Below are positions 34,840 through 46,480 of a stretch of DNA of 64,000 bases, one piece after another. The DNA is taken from positions 68,151,141-68,215,140 of the forward strand of contig NC_092809.1 of assembly GCF_040954645.1 (NCBI RefSeq), written 5' to 3'. Position 1 is the stretch's first letter. Every line of letters begins with the position of its first letter. The translations under genes were made by a program, and so were the position numbers. The stretch comes from Diabrotica undecimpunctata (lineage: Eukaryota > Arthropoda > Insecta > Coleoptera > Chrysomelidae). A model generated the notes under the pieces. It made no database searches. It was not told where the DNA came from and saw only the letters and a program-made list of their open reading frames with translations.

Positions 34840-35860
34840 AACCAAGCCTGTGAGACATGTTCACCCCTTAGAAATATGGTAATGTGTAACAATTCATTAG
34901 AGCAAGGTGTATTAACTCGAGTAAAACAGGAGTCACTCCACCTCGCTCCAATGCTCCAGACCATCCCTTAACACTCTGACGCGATAGGGGCACAATTCTT
35001 AGCCAAATGCTCTTCATGTGGGAGTCCTGGGTAATAGAACTCCAACATGGTTCTCTAACCCATTTTAAATTCAGGCCAGCGTGACGTGCTTTATTCCTGT
35101 TATCATGTTGTGACTTATCCGTGAAAATAAAATTGCTTTCTTTGGCCTCAAGTCTCCGCTCTGGGCTACGCCCAATTCGGAGACTTGGTGCTCAAGGATT
35201 TGGGCCCTACGTGTCTGGGTTTTTGTGGCTTTTGTTAGTGTTTTTTGGTAACTTGTGCCGGATTTTGTTAGTGATTTTTAATTTTTTTGGTGGCCCAGGC
35301 CGTTTTTAAGTTTTTTTTTATAAATTTTTTTGGTAGGATGTCTTGACAATAGAATCTTAAGTTACTGGGGCCTACACAGTGTTATTGTGCTTGTCTGCAT
35401 TGGTAGAGCCACGAACTGTCCTCTTCCTTTTTTTTACTATCCCTGTGGGGGGTATGTGGTGCCTTATATACTCCATTCGCTTAGCTCGGGCATATTTTGA
35501 CAGATTCATTGTCGGAAACCTACAACACAACAATTCCTACTTCTCAGTATTAATAGCTCAAGTATACTCCTATGGCAGACTTCTCTCTTTAAAAAAAGTT
35601 GAATTATTCTAAATAGTGGAAGTGTATACTAAACCCATAACATTTTGGGTAGTATATATTTAAAAGATATATTTTAGTTGTTATAATTTAACATAACTAT
35701 TTATTATATATGGTGCAAATAAATAAATATTGATTGTCGGTAATTTGTAAAGTTCTGATTTATATACTATTTAGTTTGTTTACTATTAATATTGGCTATA
35801 AGTAGGTGTGCTTGGTTGTATAGTAATTTCCAGCCACTTCGAGTCTGTCAAAAAGTAATT
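34840..35860. other. Non-coding insertion inside the piggyBac relic
   Basis: About 1 kb separates the two halves of the transposase. It contains a strong hairpin (35149-35187), T-rich stretches at 35270-35335, and no recognisable protein. I could not find a convincing target duplication, so its nature is open. Confidence 0.45.
35149..35187. other. Two-tier hairpin
   Basis: CAAGTCTCCG (35149-35158) pairs perfectly with CGGAGACTTG (35178-35187), and within the loop GGGC pairs with GCCC around a TAC tri-loop. Such a tiered stem could be an RNA structure or a transposon-end hairpin. Confidence 0.6.
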
Positions 35861-36479
35861 AACTTCGCAAAAAAAAATAATTACTAAATTCACTAGACAG
35901 TTCGGACTGGAGATAGCGAACCGATTATATGTAGCAATGGACATTTAAACAACTTTGTCCCTTATGCTGGAAAATCCAACCAGAATAATTTAAAAGAGTG
36001 TATGAGTGAAGAAATTGTTATCAACCTTATAACAGTTGTGGAAGACAAGTCTGCACACAAGATATATTTTGATAATTTCTTTACCAGCTACAAGTTGTTA
36101 GTTTATTTGAAATAACAAGGATACTTTAAAACTGCAGCAATACGTGAAAACAGGCTGCTAAATTGCACGTTGTAGAACATAAAATCCATTGGAAAAAAAG
36201 ATCGCGGTACTATGGATTGGCTCTATGATTAAACTAATAAATTAAGTATTGTACGTTGGAACGACAATTCTGTGGTGAGGGTGGCAAATAATTGTGATTG
36301 AGTAGAGCCTGTTCTTCCAGAAAAACGATACATTCACAAGGTAAAAAAAGTGTCTGTATCCCGCAACCGAACATGATAGCTAATTATAATAAATACCTAC
36401 ATAAATATCAAACATATCATGCTCCATTTCTATTGAGAATCATCACCAGTATGTTCGTTTTAGTTTCTATATCTCAGAG

Positions 36480-37330
36480 TTCACTCTGTATCTAACTTTT
36501 TTTGTAAACTTCGTATGTCTCCTGGTTTTTTAGTCTATTTGTGTTAATTGTTTTTTGTTTTATGGCCTCTGTGGCACTACTTGTAATATTAGCTTTTAGT
36601 TTTGTAAAGAATTTTTTAACTCTGCCTATTTCTGTTATGCAGTTTCAGGATATCTTTTCTTTCATTCGTATTTAAGAGAGGATTTTAGTATTGTCGTTTT
36701 CCTAGATTCTACAATAAATATTGTTATATATTTCGGTTCCCTTTTTCTAGTGAATTTATATGCGATAATTCGAGCTTTGCGTAAGACCAAACTACGATGT
36801 TTAGCATTTTCTGACGTTAGCATTCTTTCGTTAAGCTAAATGTACATTTATGTTGTGGCTTGTAATAAAAACATTATTGCTTATACCTACTTCATTACAG
36901 GCATACAGATTTATAATTCCAGGTATAGTGTTATTTCCAATTCTTGAATTTAAATCGCTCATTACAAATACATTATCACGATAATTAATGTTGTCTAGTA
37001 TGTCCTGTAGCTCATCAAAGAATCATTCTCTTTCTTCCATTGCTTTGCTCATGTCATGTGCATATATACCTATAAAATGAATCGTTCTTTCGATTGAATC
37101 GAAATACTTTGATTACTGTTTTTAAATTTCTTGTAAAGTCGTATTGCTACTCCTTCCTGAGCTCAAGCACCCTTCTCAACTTCACTGTAGAAGGGTATAT
37201 TATGATTTTGGTTCTGATATGGTGCCTTTATCTATTTTACGGTGTTCCAGTTCTTGAGTAATTTCTTGTCCTGTAGTATTCTAGGATGTGACGATCCAGC
37301 TTTCTATTCTTAGTATATTCTTTTTTCGTT
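36480..37330 (-). pseudogene. LINE endonuclease domain relic
   Basis: Read on the minus strand: an IHFIGIYAHDMSKAMEERE-type block, FFDELQDILDNINYRDNVFV, then MSDLNSRIGNN at about 36930-36965, corresponding to the GDLN active-site block of APE-type LINE endonucleases, with Gly replaced by Ser. Stops and frame changes abound and RT is not attached. Confidence 0.65.
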
Positions 37331-38555
37331 TTGGTATCTGTGATACGTCCGTTCTCCGAGGCTGCTCCTATAATTTTGTGAGTTCTTCTTTACCACAAGT
37401 AGATTACTAGCCTCAACTATGAACCCTAATCTTTTGCCCGGGCTTGGAACTGAAGCAATGCAGCCATTTGCTGAGCCATGCTGAGCTACTTAATCCACCA
37501 GTCAGCAACACCACTATCCCAGGCGGTTACAGCGTGGATGCTAATTTTTGCTAATTAATTAATTTTTGATTTGTCTCTTTTCATAGTGAATTCTAATGTA
37601 ACTGTTCGGTTACAATTAAGAGATAATAATTTAATGAAAATCTGTAAATTTTATCTAACAATTACTTAGATAAAATATGGAAAAATGCTAAAAAGTTATT
37701 TTTTTTTACTAAATAAACAGAAGCATCAAATATTTAAATACAATAATTATATTATTTAGTCAGGATTTTAATCCAGAATTCGTAACTCTAAATAGTAAAT
37801 ATTAATTGTTTGCAATTTTAATCATCGGATACGATACTCATAAATAAAGGATTGCTAACTCCAAGTTAAAATCATTCCGTAGTTGTATATGAATGATCAA
37901 ATTATGTGGAAAGCAGTTATATTTCTCTCATGAATAATTTATTTGCAAAATGGCTATAGTATCAATCGTTTTATTAATATTGGAAGAGATAAAAGCTTAA
38001 TGGCTTTTGAAACAGAAATATTGGCTGGGATGATAGTTGAGTTTCTTCATATCTGATTGCTCGTATAAAATATGACCTGAAATATGGTAGTATTGTAAAT
38101 GTCGCATATAAATCTTTTATTTGATTTGGAAATTGTTTGGCAATTTTGTAATTAAATAATAGAGAGCTTCTTTACTGAGCAGTGGAATTTTATAATAGTG
38201 GGCTTTCTAAATATAATCTAGAAAAAGAATTAAAAATTTATTTGACCTCAAAAGCAGGAATATTTAGTTGTATTTACCTATTTAGCGGATTCGCCTACTT
38301 TTATACAGATGGTAATTTACATCTATGTAACTGATATTAATCATCATGATTATTAAACCACATAATAACTGAAAATCGAGAAGAACATAACCTTAACTGA
38401 GACAAATACATGTTTGTAAAAAGGAGAAAACAACACGTTCCTTTACACCAAATCACTTTGATGTTATAGATAATAACCGAACTCTACTCATTTCTGACTA
38501 TTACTCACACATAGAAGATTGATGGTGGAGGAGACCACAGCTGCTCCACCACTAC
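37331..38555. other. Spacer with a LINE 5'-region-like block, otherwise unassigned
   Basis: GCCCGGGCTTGGAACTG...GAGCTACTTAATCCACC at about 37437-37499 matches the block at about 49540-49590 (CCCGGGCTTGGGACCGG...GAGCTACTCGATCCACC). This is a shared repeat, probably a LINE leader region. The remaining AT-rich 0.9 kb holds nothing recognised. Confidence 0.45.
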
Positions 38556-38561
38556 AAGAGA

Positions 38562-38760
38562 GAGGATGTCAGTTTTGCGACAGAATCTAACGTAGTTTAA
38601 AGTGAAGCTAAAGCAACAATTATGAGGTAAAAAGATCATAAAGCCGCTGGTCCAGTTTGGTAAAGGATGCCAGTTTTGAGACAGAACCTATACTTAAAAG
38701 TAAAGTTAAAGCAGCAATTATGAGGCAAAAATTGATAAATCCGCTGGTACAGGTAACATA
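38562..38760 (+). pseudogene. LINE fragment duplicated in tandem
   Basis: EPILKSKVKAAIMR-type coding of the LINE linker/RT start appears twice: about 38562-38660 and 38664-38760, both with the pattern GGATGYCAGTTTTG-GACAGAA. The second copy is open, the first carries stops. Confidence 0.55.
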
Positions 38761-38779
38761 CTTACTTACTGGTGCATAC

Positions 38780-39220
38780 CTGGTCAACGTTCCTGTTAAG
38801 ATTTTCAGTATGTTTCTGCCTATACAAAGCAGTTTCTTTGTTTTTTATTATGGTCCACCAATAAAGAGTTTGTGTACCGCTTGTGTGCAATACCGCTTAT
38901 GACTCTTTGGTACTCCCAGACAGCTGGTTCGTTTGATTTGTTCCAATTTTTTTGCAATTTGATCTATTTTTCGTTACTTTAGATGCCCTGATGTCCTAGT
39001 ACCCAGACAAGCTCAATCTTGTTCATCAAAAATGTCGTTCAACGCAGTTCTTGTGATAGTCGTATGCCCTGTACCTACATTGCACAGTTTCTGTGATTTT
39101 TTTATTCTGTAGGCTCTTAATCTTGCTTTTCCTTGTATTATCAAATGCAAGAGAGACATGCCTAGTAGAGCCTCCATAGTCGCTGCTTTTGTAGTCGTAT
39201 GCATGGTACCAGTTATTCAT
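38780..39220 (-). pseudogene. R1/Jockey-type LINE RNase H region relic
   Basis: Minus strand from about 39204: KAATMEALLGMSLLHLIIQGKA, AYRIKKSQ, GHTTITR, then in other frames ELVWVLGHQGI at about 38975-39005 and a Cys-poor tail. The (W)V-GH-G block is the RNase H signature of R1/Jockey-group LINEs. RT is absent and stops are frequent. Confidence 0.6.
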
Positions 39221-40081
39221 ATACACGAAAGTCTTTGCACCTTGCTGAATTTGGCGTTTGCAGCTTAAATAATGATTAAAAGCAACGACACGATCTTGGT
39301 TTTAATGGACAACGATAACAATAACAAAACATAAATAACAACTTAAATGTAACTTAACCTAAGTACGCAAATAACACAGAAAAACTACTAAAAAATAACT
39401 AAATAGTTTGTGTAGGCCTCCCCTAGCCTCTATAACTGCCCGTACACGTCGGCTCTTGTTGTCTGTGAGGTTGCGAATATCATCTTGCTGGATGTTTTGC
39501 CATTCCTCTTCTAGAGCCAAGCGAAGCTAGTAAATTAAGGCTGGTGCGACTTCCCGACCTTTAATATTTCTACCAAGTATGTCCCAAACGTGCTCTATTG
39601 GTGTTAGATATGGCGAACACGCTCGCCAGTTCATTTTATTAATACCAACTTCCTCTAAATATTGCGTGACACACGTTGCAGAGTGGGGTCGTGCACTATC
39701 TTACATAAGTAGAAAATCATCGCCCATATATTGAAAAAAAGGGTACTCCATGATTCGCTAAAATTTCCTCAATATACCGGTGTGAAGTCAACGAACCCTC
39801 AATAAATACCAATTTAGTGTGCGGATCTCGGGATATTCCTAACCATACCATCACCGAACCCCCTCTATGGCTAACGCGGGGAAAGTGCAGTCCGCAAATC
39901 TCTCTCCAGTTCGACGACATACTCGTTCTCTCCCATTTGATGAGAGAAGACTGTATCTCGACTCATCCGTAATAAAAACTTTATTCCATTGTCCTAAATT
40001 CCAATGTAAATATTTCCTGGAAAATTGTAGGCTAGCCACTCTGTATCGTGGAATTAATTTGAGTAGAGACCGACCGATTAA

Positions 40082-42581
40082 CCCTTAAACGGCTAGCGTT
40101 ACCATATCGTAACGGTAGACAACCTCATTTTAGAAGTGGCAACACAGCTTTTGGTTCCATCGGAATGCGTTGGTTATTTGTCAACACGCTTTTAGTATGT
40201 GAATGAACACATTGTTGGGTACAACGTCAACGTAAAATCTTTTTGGCAGTTTTATTCAAATTTTAAAAATTGTGGTAACAGATACGAGCTTCCAAAGATG
40301 GACATCCGTCTAGAGTAAGTATTACTAAAACTTCTTTTTTGAATTGTTATGAAAAATACTTACAAAAGAGTATTTATAGATAGTTATTCTTCAGTTCTAG
40401 ACCAAATTTTGTTATGAAAGTATTTCAAGTTCTATAATGTAACCTCAGAAATATTGGCGTTACCGTATGGTAACGCTAGCTGGTTTAGGGAGACAAAAAA
40501 TATTGTACGTGTATAAATGTCTTGCGTGTTGAGTATGTGGTATATCTGCGATCAAAAAAGCTAAGACTCTTGTTTATGTATTAATAATTGTCTAGTATAT
40601 TCATTTGTTACTTTTTTTAGGCATGGGTTTACGCTGGAAGAAGCATTGCAAATGGTTTATGAAGAAGACCTGGACGTTCATGAAATATTCATCGAGCCTC
40701 CTGATGCGAATGTCCTTACCGATGAGGATTCTGGTGATGAAGATGGTGGCGGATTTCTAGATAATTTAAGCGGTCGACAGTTGACACCAGGAGCTGAAAT
40801 CGTCCCTCCTCGTGCTGTCAGAGCTTTTAATGATGTACCTGAATCGGAGCCAGTGTCAAATATCGTCCGCCCTGGGTCAGAAAAAATATCCTGGATTGAA
40901 GGTGACTTTGAACGTGTTAGCAGGTATTTTCCTAAACCAGATTATAGTAAATATAGTGATATGGACTATTTAGATATATTCGAGATGTTTGTTGATAGCG
41001 AAATAATTGAACTACTTGTGACCGAATCAAGAAAATACGCACTTTTCTGCAATAAACCGGATCCAAACATTTCTAACGAAGAAATGAAATGTGTAATTGG
41101 GATTATGATTGTTACAGGATATAATGAGTTACCTGGAAGGGACTTTTACTGGGATTCCAAACAAGATATGAAAAATATTTTAGTCACTGAATCTAAGAGA
41201 AGAGATCGGTTTCGCCAAATTTTAAAATATTTGCACTGCGCCGACAACACACAGCCTGTACATGGTGACAAAATGTGGAAGCTACGCCCACTGATGGGCC
41301 TTTTGAAACGCCGCTTTATTGACAACTGGATACCTGAACAGAACTTGAATTACGATGAGGCTATGATCAAATACTTTGGAAAGCATTCATGTAAACAGTT
41401 TATTCGGGGTAAGCCCATCAGATTTGGGTATAAAATGTGGTGCCTAAACTCTGCTTCTGGTTATTTGGTGAACTTTGATATATATCAAGGAAAAAACCCA
41501 AAGTCAAACACTAGTTACGAAAGCAATTTTGGAAAATGTGCTGCTCCTCTACTTTGCATGATAGATGAATTTTCGGATGATATAAAAAAGCTCCCGTTCA
41601 CATTTTACTTCGACAATCTCTTCACAAGCTTTTATTTGTTATATTCCTTGAAATAAAGAGGGTATGATGGTACGGGAACTATGAGGGAAAATAGAATTCC
41701 TACAAGTTGTGAGTTACCTAAAAAAAGTCGTATTTCGAAATCGAAAAAAAGAGGAGACACGATATCTGTCATCGACAAAGAAGATGCAATAATATTAGTC
41801 AAGTGGATGGATGATAATGTAGTGACAGTAGCATCTACATGTCATGGCGTCAATCCAGTCACTCAAGTAAAACGCTACTCTCGAGCCGAAAAAAAAAATT
41901 ATTCCAGTACCACAACCTTATCTGATTTCTGAATATAATCGATTTATGGGAGGCACTGACTTCATGGACCAGCAGATATCCAGATACAGGATTTCAATTC
42001 GTAGAAAGAAGTGGTGGTGATCAATTTTTACTTGGCTACTAGAAGCTGCTATAGTCAATGCTTGGTGTATATCCAAGAAGTGTAAACATCAAACACAGCT
42101 TACCCAACTAGAATTCAGACGAGAGATTGCTCAAGCCTATCTGATAAAATATGGCATGGCTTCAAAAGGTGCTGGAAGACCTGCGGCTGCTAAATCAAGT
42201 TTCTCTTTTAATAGGGTTTCGGATAACTTGAGATATGACAGAACAGACCATTTTTTTATAAACATCCCCAATAATAAGAGGCGTCGATGTGCTGGAGAAG
42301 GTTGTAGCTCAAGTATTCGTACTATGTGTGTCAAATGTGATGTAGGATTATGTCTAGAGTGCAATATAATATTTCACAGCCCAAAGTGATAATTTTCTTG
42401 TCCAAAAATTTTTTGTATACCCTAACCGGCTTGCGTTACCAAAACGTAACGACTATTTTTTTTTAAATTACATATATTTTGAGAAAAATACTTGTACCAA
42501 TATGTTTAATAAAGTGTTTTGACCAATATTTATGATTTTTCCTTTCCTTTTTTGCAAAAAATAAATTTCGCCGTTGAAGGG
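40082..42581 (+). mobile_element. piggyBac-like transposon with TTAA duplication
   Basis: 2500-bp element starting CCCTTAAACGGCTAGCGTTAC and ending GTAACG...CCGTTGAAGGG, flanked by TTAA at 40078-40081 and 42582-42585. Subterminal GCGTTACCATATCGTAACG (about 40096) and GCGTTACCAAAACGTAACG (about 42433) blocks occur at each side. It lies within the left end of the hAT-type MITE and is the youngest of this nest. Confidence 0.92.
40646..42389 (+). pseudogene. piggyBac transposase, nearly complete, three lesions
   Basis: The first ORF (40646-41656) has an acidic N-terminus, FERVSRYF, then the first catalytic Asp region YDEAMIKYFGKHS and the second YFDNLFTSF. TAA at 41654-41656 is an in-frame stop: the same frame continues with GYDGTGTMRENRIP at 41681-41932. 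An extra A in the run at about 41890 shifts the frame before GGTDFMDQ, the third Asp, and a TGA replaces a Trp codon in KKWWW-SIF at about 42018. The C-terminal cysteine-rich domain (RRCAGEGCSSSIRTMCVKCDVGLC) is intact in 42156-42389. All three catalytic Asp are present. Confidence 0.88.
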
Positions 42582-43419
42582 TTAATCGGCTTCGGCATCG
42601 GCTTCGGCTACCTTCGGCCAATGTTTAAACCTTCGGCCAAAATTCGGCTTCGGCCAAAACAAAACCGAAGGTGGAGTAATAAAATGCTCTGTCAGTATAC
42701 TATACGATAGAAATGAAATAATCTCTGAACAGTATGCTTCGGCGAGTCTTTGATAATTTAAATAGTATTTACACCCTATTTTATACCCTTAACTAAAACG
42801 TTTTACAAACTTTCAGGTCAGGTAGTAGGTAGGAATAAATTTTAACAATAGGCCAAGATGTCTCAAAGATCATCATTTGAATATTTCTCACGTACTAAAA
42901 TTCTGATAATAATAATTTTATTGTATTTGTTAAAACTCACGATTACTGGTGTTTTGACTAGATACCTAAATGGCAAAACATCGACCATTATCTATGAATG
43001 TTTCGTTTTTAATATTATTTATTTTTATTATCGCTTCTATTACCAAATTATGTAGAAATGTTTGACTTTTTTATCTCATAATTTCATATTTTTGTTCATC
43101 ACATATCAGGTAATAAAAATATAATGCACATTATTTAAATTATTAACATAATATAGGTAACAGGTATATTTTTAGTCACCTTCAGCTTCGGCTTCGGCCG
43201 AAGGTATCCTACAGGCCGAACTTCGGCATCGGCTTCGGCTTCGGCCAAAAAAATCACATTCGGTCGGTCTCTAAATTTGAGTCCAATTGCTGGTCTGTAA
43301 CTTGGTAAACCAAATTCATCTAATCTTTGACGAACTGTAAATACACTTACATTATTGCCCCGAACCTCTTGAAGACTGATTTCTTGTTTGTACCGCTAAA
43401 TGTTTGTTTGTACTCGTTA

Positions 43420-43971
43420 AGGTGGGTACACATATGCGAGCCGAACGGTATACGTACAGTACGCGTACAGATCCTTGAAAAATATTCTACATCGTACTAA
43501 TCGCATACTTATCTCGATCCATGGAAAGCGACAAACCAACAACGAACACACATGTGCGAAATGATTCATTTTATTTATAATTTGGGTACTGATTTATGTT
43601 CCTGTTTTTGCTTGTTTAACAAAAATAAAATTATGTACAGTAATCATCGACGTATAAATAAAGATTTTATCTTTATTTATACGTCCATGACAATAATCAG
43701 TTTACTGTTTCTCACGTTTCTCTAGGAAGGAACACGTCATTCACACAATGTCGATTTGATGACACAATAAAAATGTTCGCTGCGTCTAGTAAGCGCCGTC
43801 CAAACTGAAAGCCGAGCTTCCTTTGAAGTCGTGAAATAAACCACAACAATTTGGTTCGTGACGAGTCACGATGAAACAGTACGCAAGCGGTTTTTTCTGC
43901 CGTACACATTAACGAATATAGCGTTCACAAACGGTTCGCGAACAGTTCTGCTCGCAAATGTGTACCCGCCT
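43420..43971. mobile_element. 552-bp MITE, Harbinger-like by TSD
   Basis: Left AGGTGGGTACACATATGCGAG and right inverse AGGCGGGTACACATTTGCGAG are flanked by TTA (43417-43419 and 43972-43974); a TTAA reading is equally possible. It separates the two helix-turn-helix halves of the Tc1-like gene, whose reading resumes across it. The Harbinger label rests only on the 3-bp TWA-type duplication. Confidence 0.75.
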
Positions 43972-44221
43972 TTAAATGACGATCCCGCAAAGCGTTAACT
44001 CCTATAAAACGATCGTCTAAAACGGTAGTTTTGCACTTCCCGCAACTTCCCGCTTTACGTTTGTTTGTCCAGTTCGTATAAAACGTTCCACTACACTTTG
44101 GATGGTAGAGCGATGAGTGTGTAGTACTCTAGCCACATATTCATAATTTCGCCCATCTTCAACCAGAGCAACGGCTTTCGCACAATTTTCGACACTAAGA
44201 ACCATGATCAATTATAGGTAA

Positions 44222-44819
44222 AGAAAATATAAGTGTCAATATGGCATAATGACAAAAGTCACCAAAGCCACCTCATCGTATTACAAAATAACTCCAGAAT
44301 AATCATAATTAAAAAAGTCATAAATTGTGGGTGGCAAATTCATTTGACCCTCAAAAATGAACCAAGGCATATTTTGACATAAAACAAAGAACACAATGCT
44401 AAGGAGACATGGTTGCAACCGAAAAATAAGGTTTTACTAAAATTCGCTAACGGAATTATTCCACTGGATGTTTCAAAGTTAGGATAATAAAACCACGTTT
44501 TAATTAACCCCGTACAATAAGTCAAATATAAAATTTTATCAAAAAACTGACTATACCGAATTAAAATTTATAAATTTATACACAGTATGCGAAAAAAATC
44601 ATAATAATACGGCTAAGAATAAAAAAATTGATATACTTTGAATTTGACCAAAATTTTCTCCGTTGCCTTTTTTTTGCATCTGAGTGATTTCTTCCAATCT
44701 TTAGGACATTTATCTGTATCTCCTCTTTAACAAATAGTTAAAATGTGTTATATTCACTTTAATGGGGGGGGGGGTCCATATCATTTTGTTAAGTATATTA
44801 TCTGGACCAGCGGCTTTAT

Positions 44820-44858
<39 letters not shown>

Positions 44859-45140
44859 GTATTTAAATAGGGAAATGGTCCACGCGTAGGGACAAAGAGA
44901 ATGATAATGATTGTCGTCATTATGTTAACAGATAATCTACCATATGTTTGACAAGATATTAGTCATAAATAAAACAGATAATAATTTCTCAAATACTCCT
45001 ATAATATAACTACCTAATTACAAATATCACATCAGATCATGGCCTAGATTATGCACTTAGTCTTCCTTTTCATTCTCTCGACGTGACAGGGTGTAGTGTA
45101 GCTGCAATATCGTTTGTTTTATCAAAATGATCATTCGAAA
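44222..45140. other. Spacer with (AT)n microsatellite
   Basis: No coding recognised. (TA)n at 44822-44854 and a G run at 44764-44773. Confidence 0.5.
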
Positions 45141-45148
45141 ACCATAAA

Positions 45149-45415
45149 TTAGAATCTCATAACAATGGTTCTGTCACCTATGCAGTTAAATTGACAGACG
45201 TGCCCTGCGTACGATACTAATCTACTTCGAAATTTGTCAATTACGTCAATCAACTGAAATTTTGTAATGGTGTTATCCGTTTTATAGGGTACACCGTGCG
45301 TTTGTAGTGGCGTATTAATGTGACCCAATATGCAGCAGTTTGTTCGAAATACAAAACCGATTATAAATAATGCCTCGTCATATTGGTTTAACAGATCTAT
45401 CAAATCAAAATTCAT
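45149..45415 (-). CDS. Hypothetical 88-residue ORF, possible fragment
   Basis: Open from ATG 45415 to a stop at 45149 with balanced composition, unlike the low-complexity chance ORFs nearby (FQLIDVIDKFRSRLV, YAGHVCQF and IGDRTIVM stretches). I do not recognise the family. It has no membrane segment and no obvious catalytic motif. It may be a piece of a larger decayed protein, since the flanks are not coding. Confidence 0.3.
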   Translation of the reverse strand: MNFDLIDLLNQYDEALFIIGFVFRTNCCILGHINTPLQTHGVPYKTDNTITKFQLIDVIDKFRSRLVSYAGHVCQFNCIGDRTIVMRF

Positions 45416-45885
45416 TAGAGAAGCTACGGAGGACTAATTCAGGGATACTTTGAATAAAATACCAAATACTGACTTTTCCATGAATTCTTTAAAGTTTACC
45501 TATTAAAAACAGAGGTTTTATTAGATAAAGTACTGCAGACCTAGATGATAAATTATAGAAGAAAATAATATTTTGATTGCATCGAAATAAGTATTTAAAA
45601 ATACATTTTTTAATGCTGTGCAATCCGTTTCACTGCCCAGCGAAGAATTTTCCAGTAACTAACAAAAATTAAAGCAGTGTATCATCAGGAAATTCAAAGT
45701 GTGGGTCGTTTCAAAAAAAGTTACCAACAATTGTAAACAAATAGTTTTTAATGGGGGGTCCTTGAGCGAGTTTTTCGGTACAAATATCTTGAAACTATTA
45801 TCAACGAGAGTAACATTTAGAATACATTCGTTCACGTATTGAAAAAGCACGGGCTGCGTTCTTCAAAAGAAAAAATTGTTGACAT
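45416..45885. other. Spacer, nothing recognised
   Basis: No supported coding or repeat. Confidence 0.4.
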
Positions 45886-45889
45886 TACC

Positions 45890-46190
45890 GTATATTTCTA
45901 TAACTCTTAAAATCAGAACGGTTAGGTGTTATATGTTTTCTATTCTCCTATACGGTGTAGACAGCTGGTCACTATTTAAGGAACTTCTGAAAAATATATA
46001 GGCCTTTGAAATGTGGTGTTCTCGGAGTTACCAGGACGGATAGAGTCTTACAGGCAGTACTGGAAAAACTGAAAATTAAAATTAAAATTATTTTCACTAT
46101 AAAGAAGAGAAAACCTGAGTTTCTTGATCAGTCAAAAGATAGTTGGATTTCTTGGCTGCGAAACCTTCGTTAATAATTCGGAATGACATC
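45890..46190 (+). pseudogene. LINE pol C-terminal relic
   Basis: Plus strand: CYMFSILLYGVDSW, AFEMWCSRSY, then decayed IK-RK and WLRNLR-like blocks, matching the C-terminus of the LINE family at 62.5-63.0 kb. Stops interrupt it. Confidence 0.6.
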
Positions 46191-46197
46191 AGTCAAA

Positions 46198-46480
46198 TTA
46201 TTTCATCCTCCATTTTTGAAAATAGGCCTCTCCCAACTCCTTACATCCATCTCTATCCTGAGCTATATAGATTTTCCGGCTACTCTTTTTAAACTGTCTA
46301 CCCATCTCATCTGTGGTCTTCCTCTTGGTCGACTTTTTGTCTAGCAGTATGACCTGTGAAGCTCCATTTGAGTTTGGCAATTTTCGTGGTCATATCCATA
46401 TCCATTTGTTTTTAATCTTACCCAGTCGTTTCTCTTTATATCCGATAGTCGTATACCTAACAATGCCTTTTCTATTGTCA
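46198..46480 (-). pseudogene. LINE pol C-terminus of a different family
   Basis: Minus strand: IEKALLGIRLSDIKRN, then a RPRGRPQMRWVDSLKRVAGK-type block, then AQDRDGCKELGEAYFQKW and a stop. The RGRP-RW ... AQDR ... LGEAY order is the terminal region of an insect endonuclease/RT LINE family. A frameshift separates the halves. Confidence 0.65.

Larger units (their letters stand above)
34400..36397 (+). pseudogene. piggyBac-like transposase relic, interrupted
   Basis: Plus strand. First part 34400-34830: DLEIFLGLLIVSGYH, then KVRPMID, then a FGYKVWCL block. Coding resumes at about 35935-36397: INLITVVEDKSAHKIYFDNFFTSYKLL (catalytic-type FDN), a TAA, AAIRENRL, KKDRGTMDW, RWNDNSVVRVANN and PQPNMIANYNKYL. 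About 1 kb of unrelated sequence separates the halves, and the part after YNKYL is cut off. It is a third piggyBac lineage copy in the window, on the opposite strand to the relic on its left. Confidence 0.75.
40064..43273. mobile_element. hAT-type MITE, split by piggyBac
   Basis: TAGAGACCGACCGA at the left (40064-40077) and its inverse TCGGTCGGTCTCTA at the right (43260-43273) are flanked by the 8-bp duplication AATTTGAG (40056-40063 and 43274-43281), the hAT hallmark. Without the piggyBac and one TTAA it is about 706 bp. It has arrays of TTCGGC/GCCGAA near each end (42586-42670 and 43187-43250). A short ORF beginning MSQRSSFEYFSRT at 42858 may be the start of a lost transposase (weak). Confidence 0.85.
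39405..44211 (-). pseudogene. Tc1-like transposase (DD34E), carrying three later insertions
   Basis: Minus strand from ATG 44209-44211. The first helix-turn-helix (AKAVALVEDGRNYEYVARVL, 44211-44017) is followed by a MITE at 43420-43971. The second helix-turn-helix (NVSVFTVRQRLDEFGLP) ends at about 43282, and a hAT-type MITE with piggyBac inside occupies 40064-43273. Coding resumes at PRYRVASLQF, then FITDES (first Asp, about 39980), GGSVMVWLGIS, the second Asp in DSARPHSA and the Glu in SPYLTPIEHVW, with 34 residues between the last two: DD34E. Terminal repeats were not found. A few stops and frame breaks are present besides the insertions. Confidence 0.85.

Noticed and set aside
42586..43250. 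TTCGGC repeats considered as a satellite or CRISPR-like array
   Set aside because: Repeats lie at the two ends of a TIR-bounded unit with an 8-bp duplication and have no regular spacers, so they belong to the hAT-type MITE.
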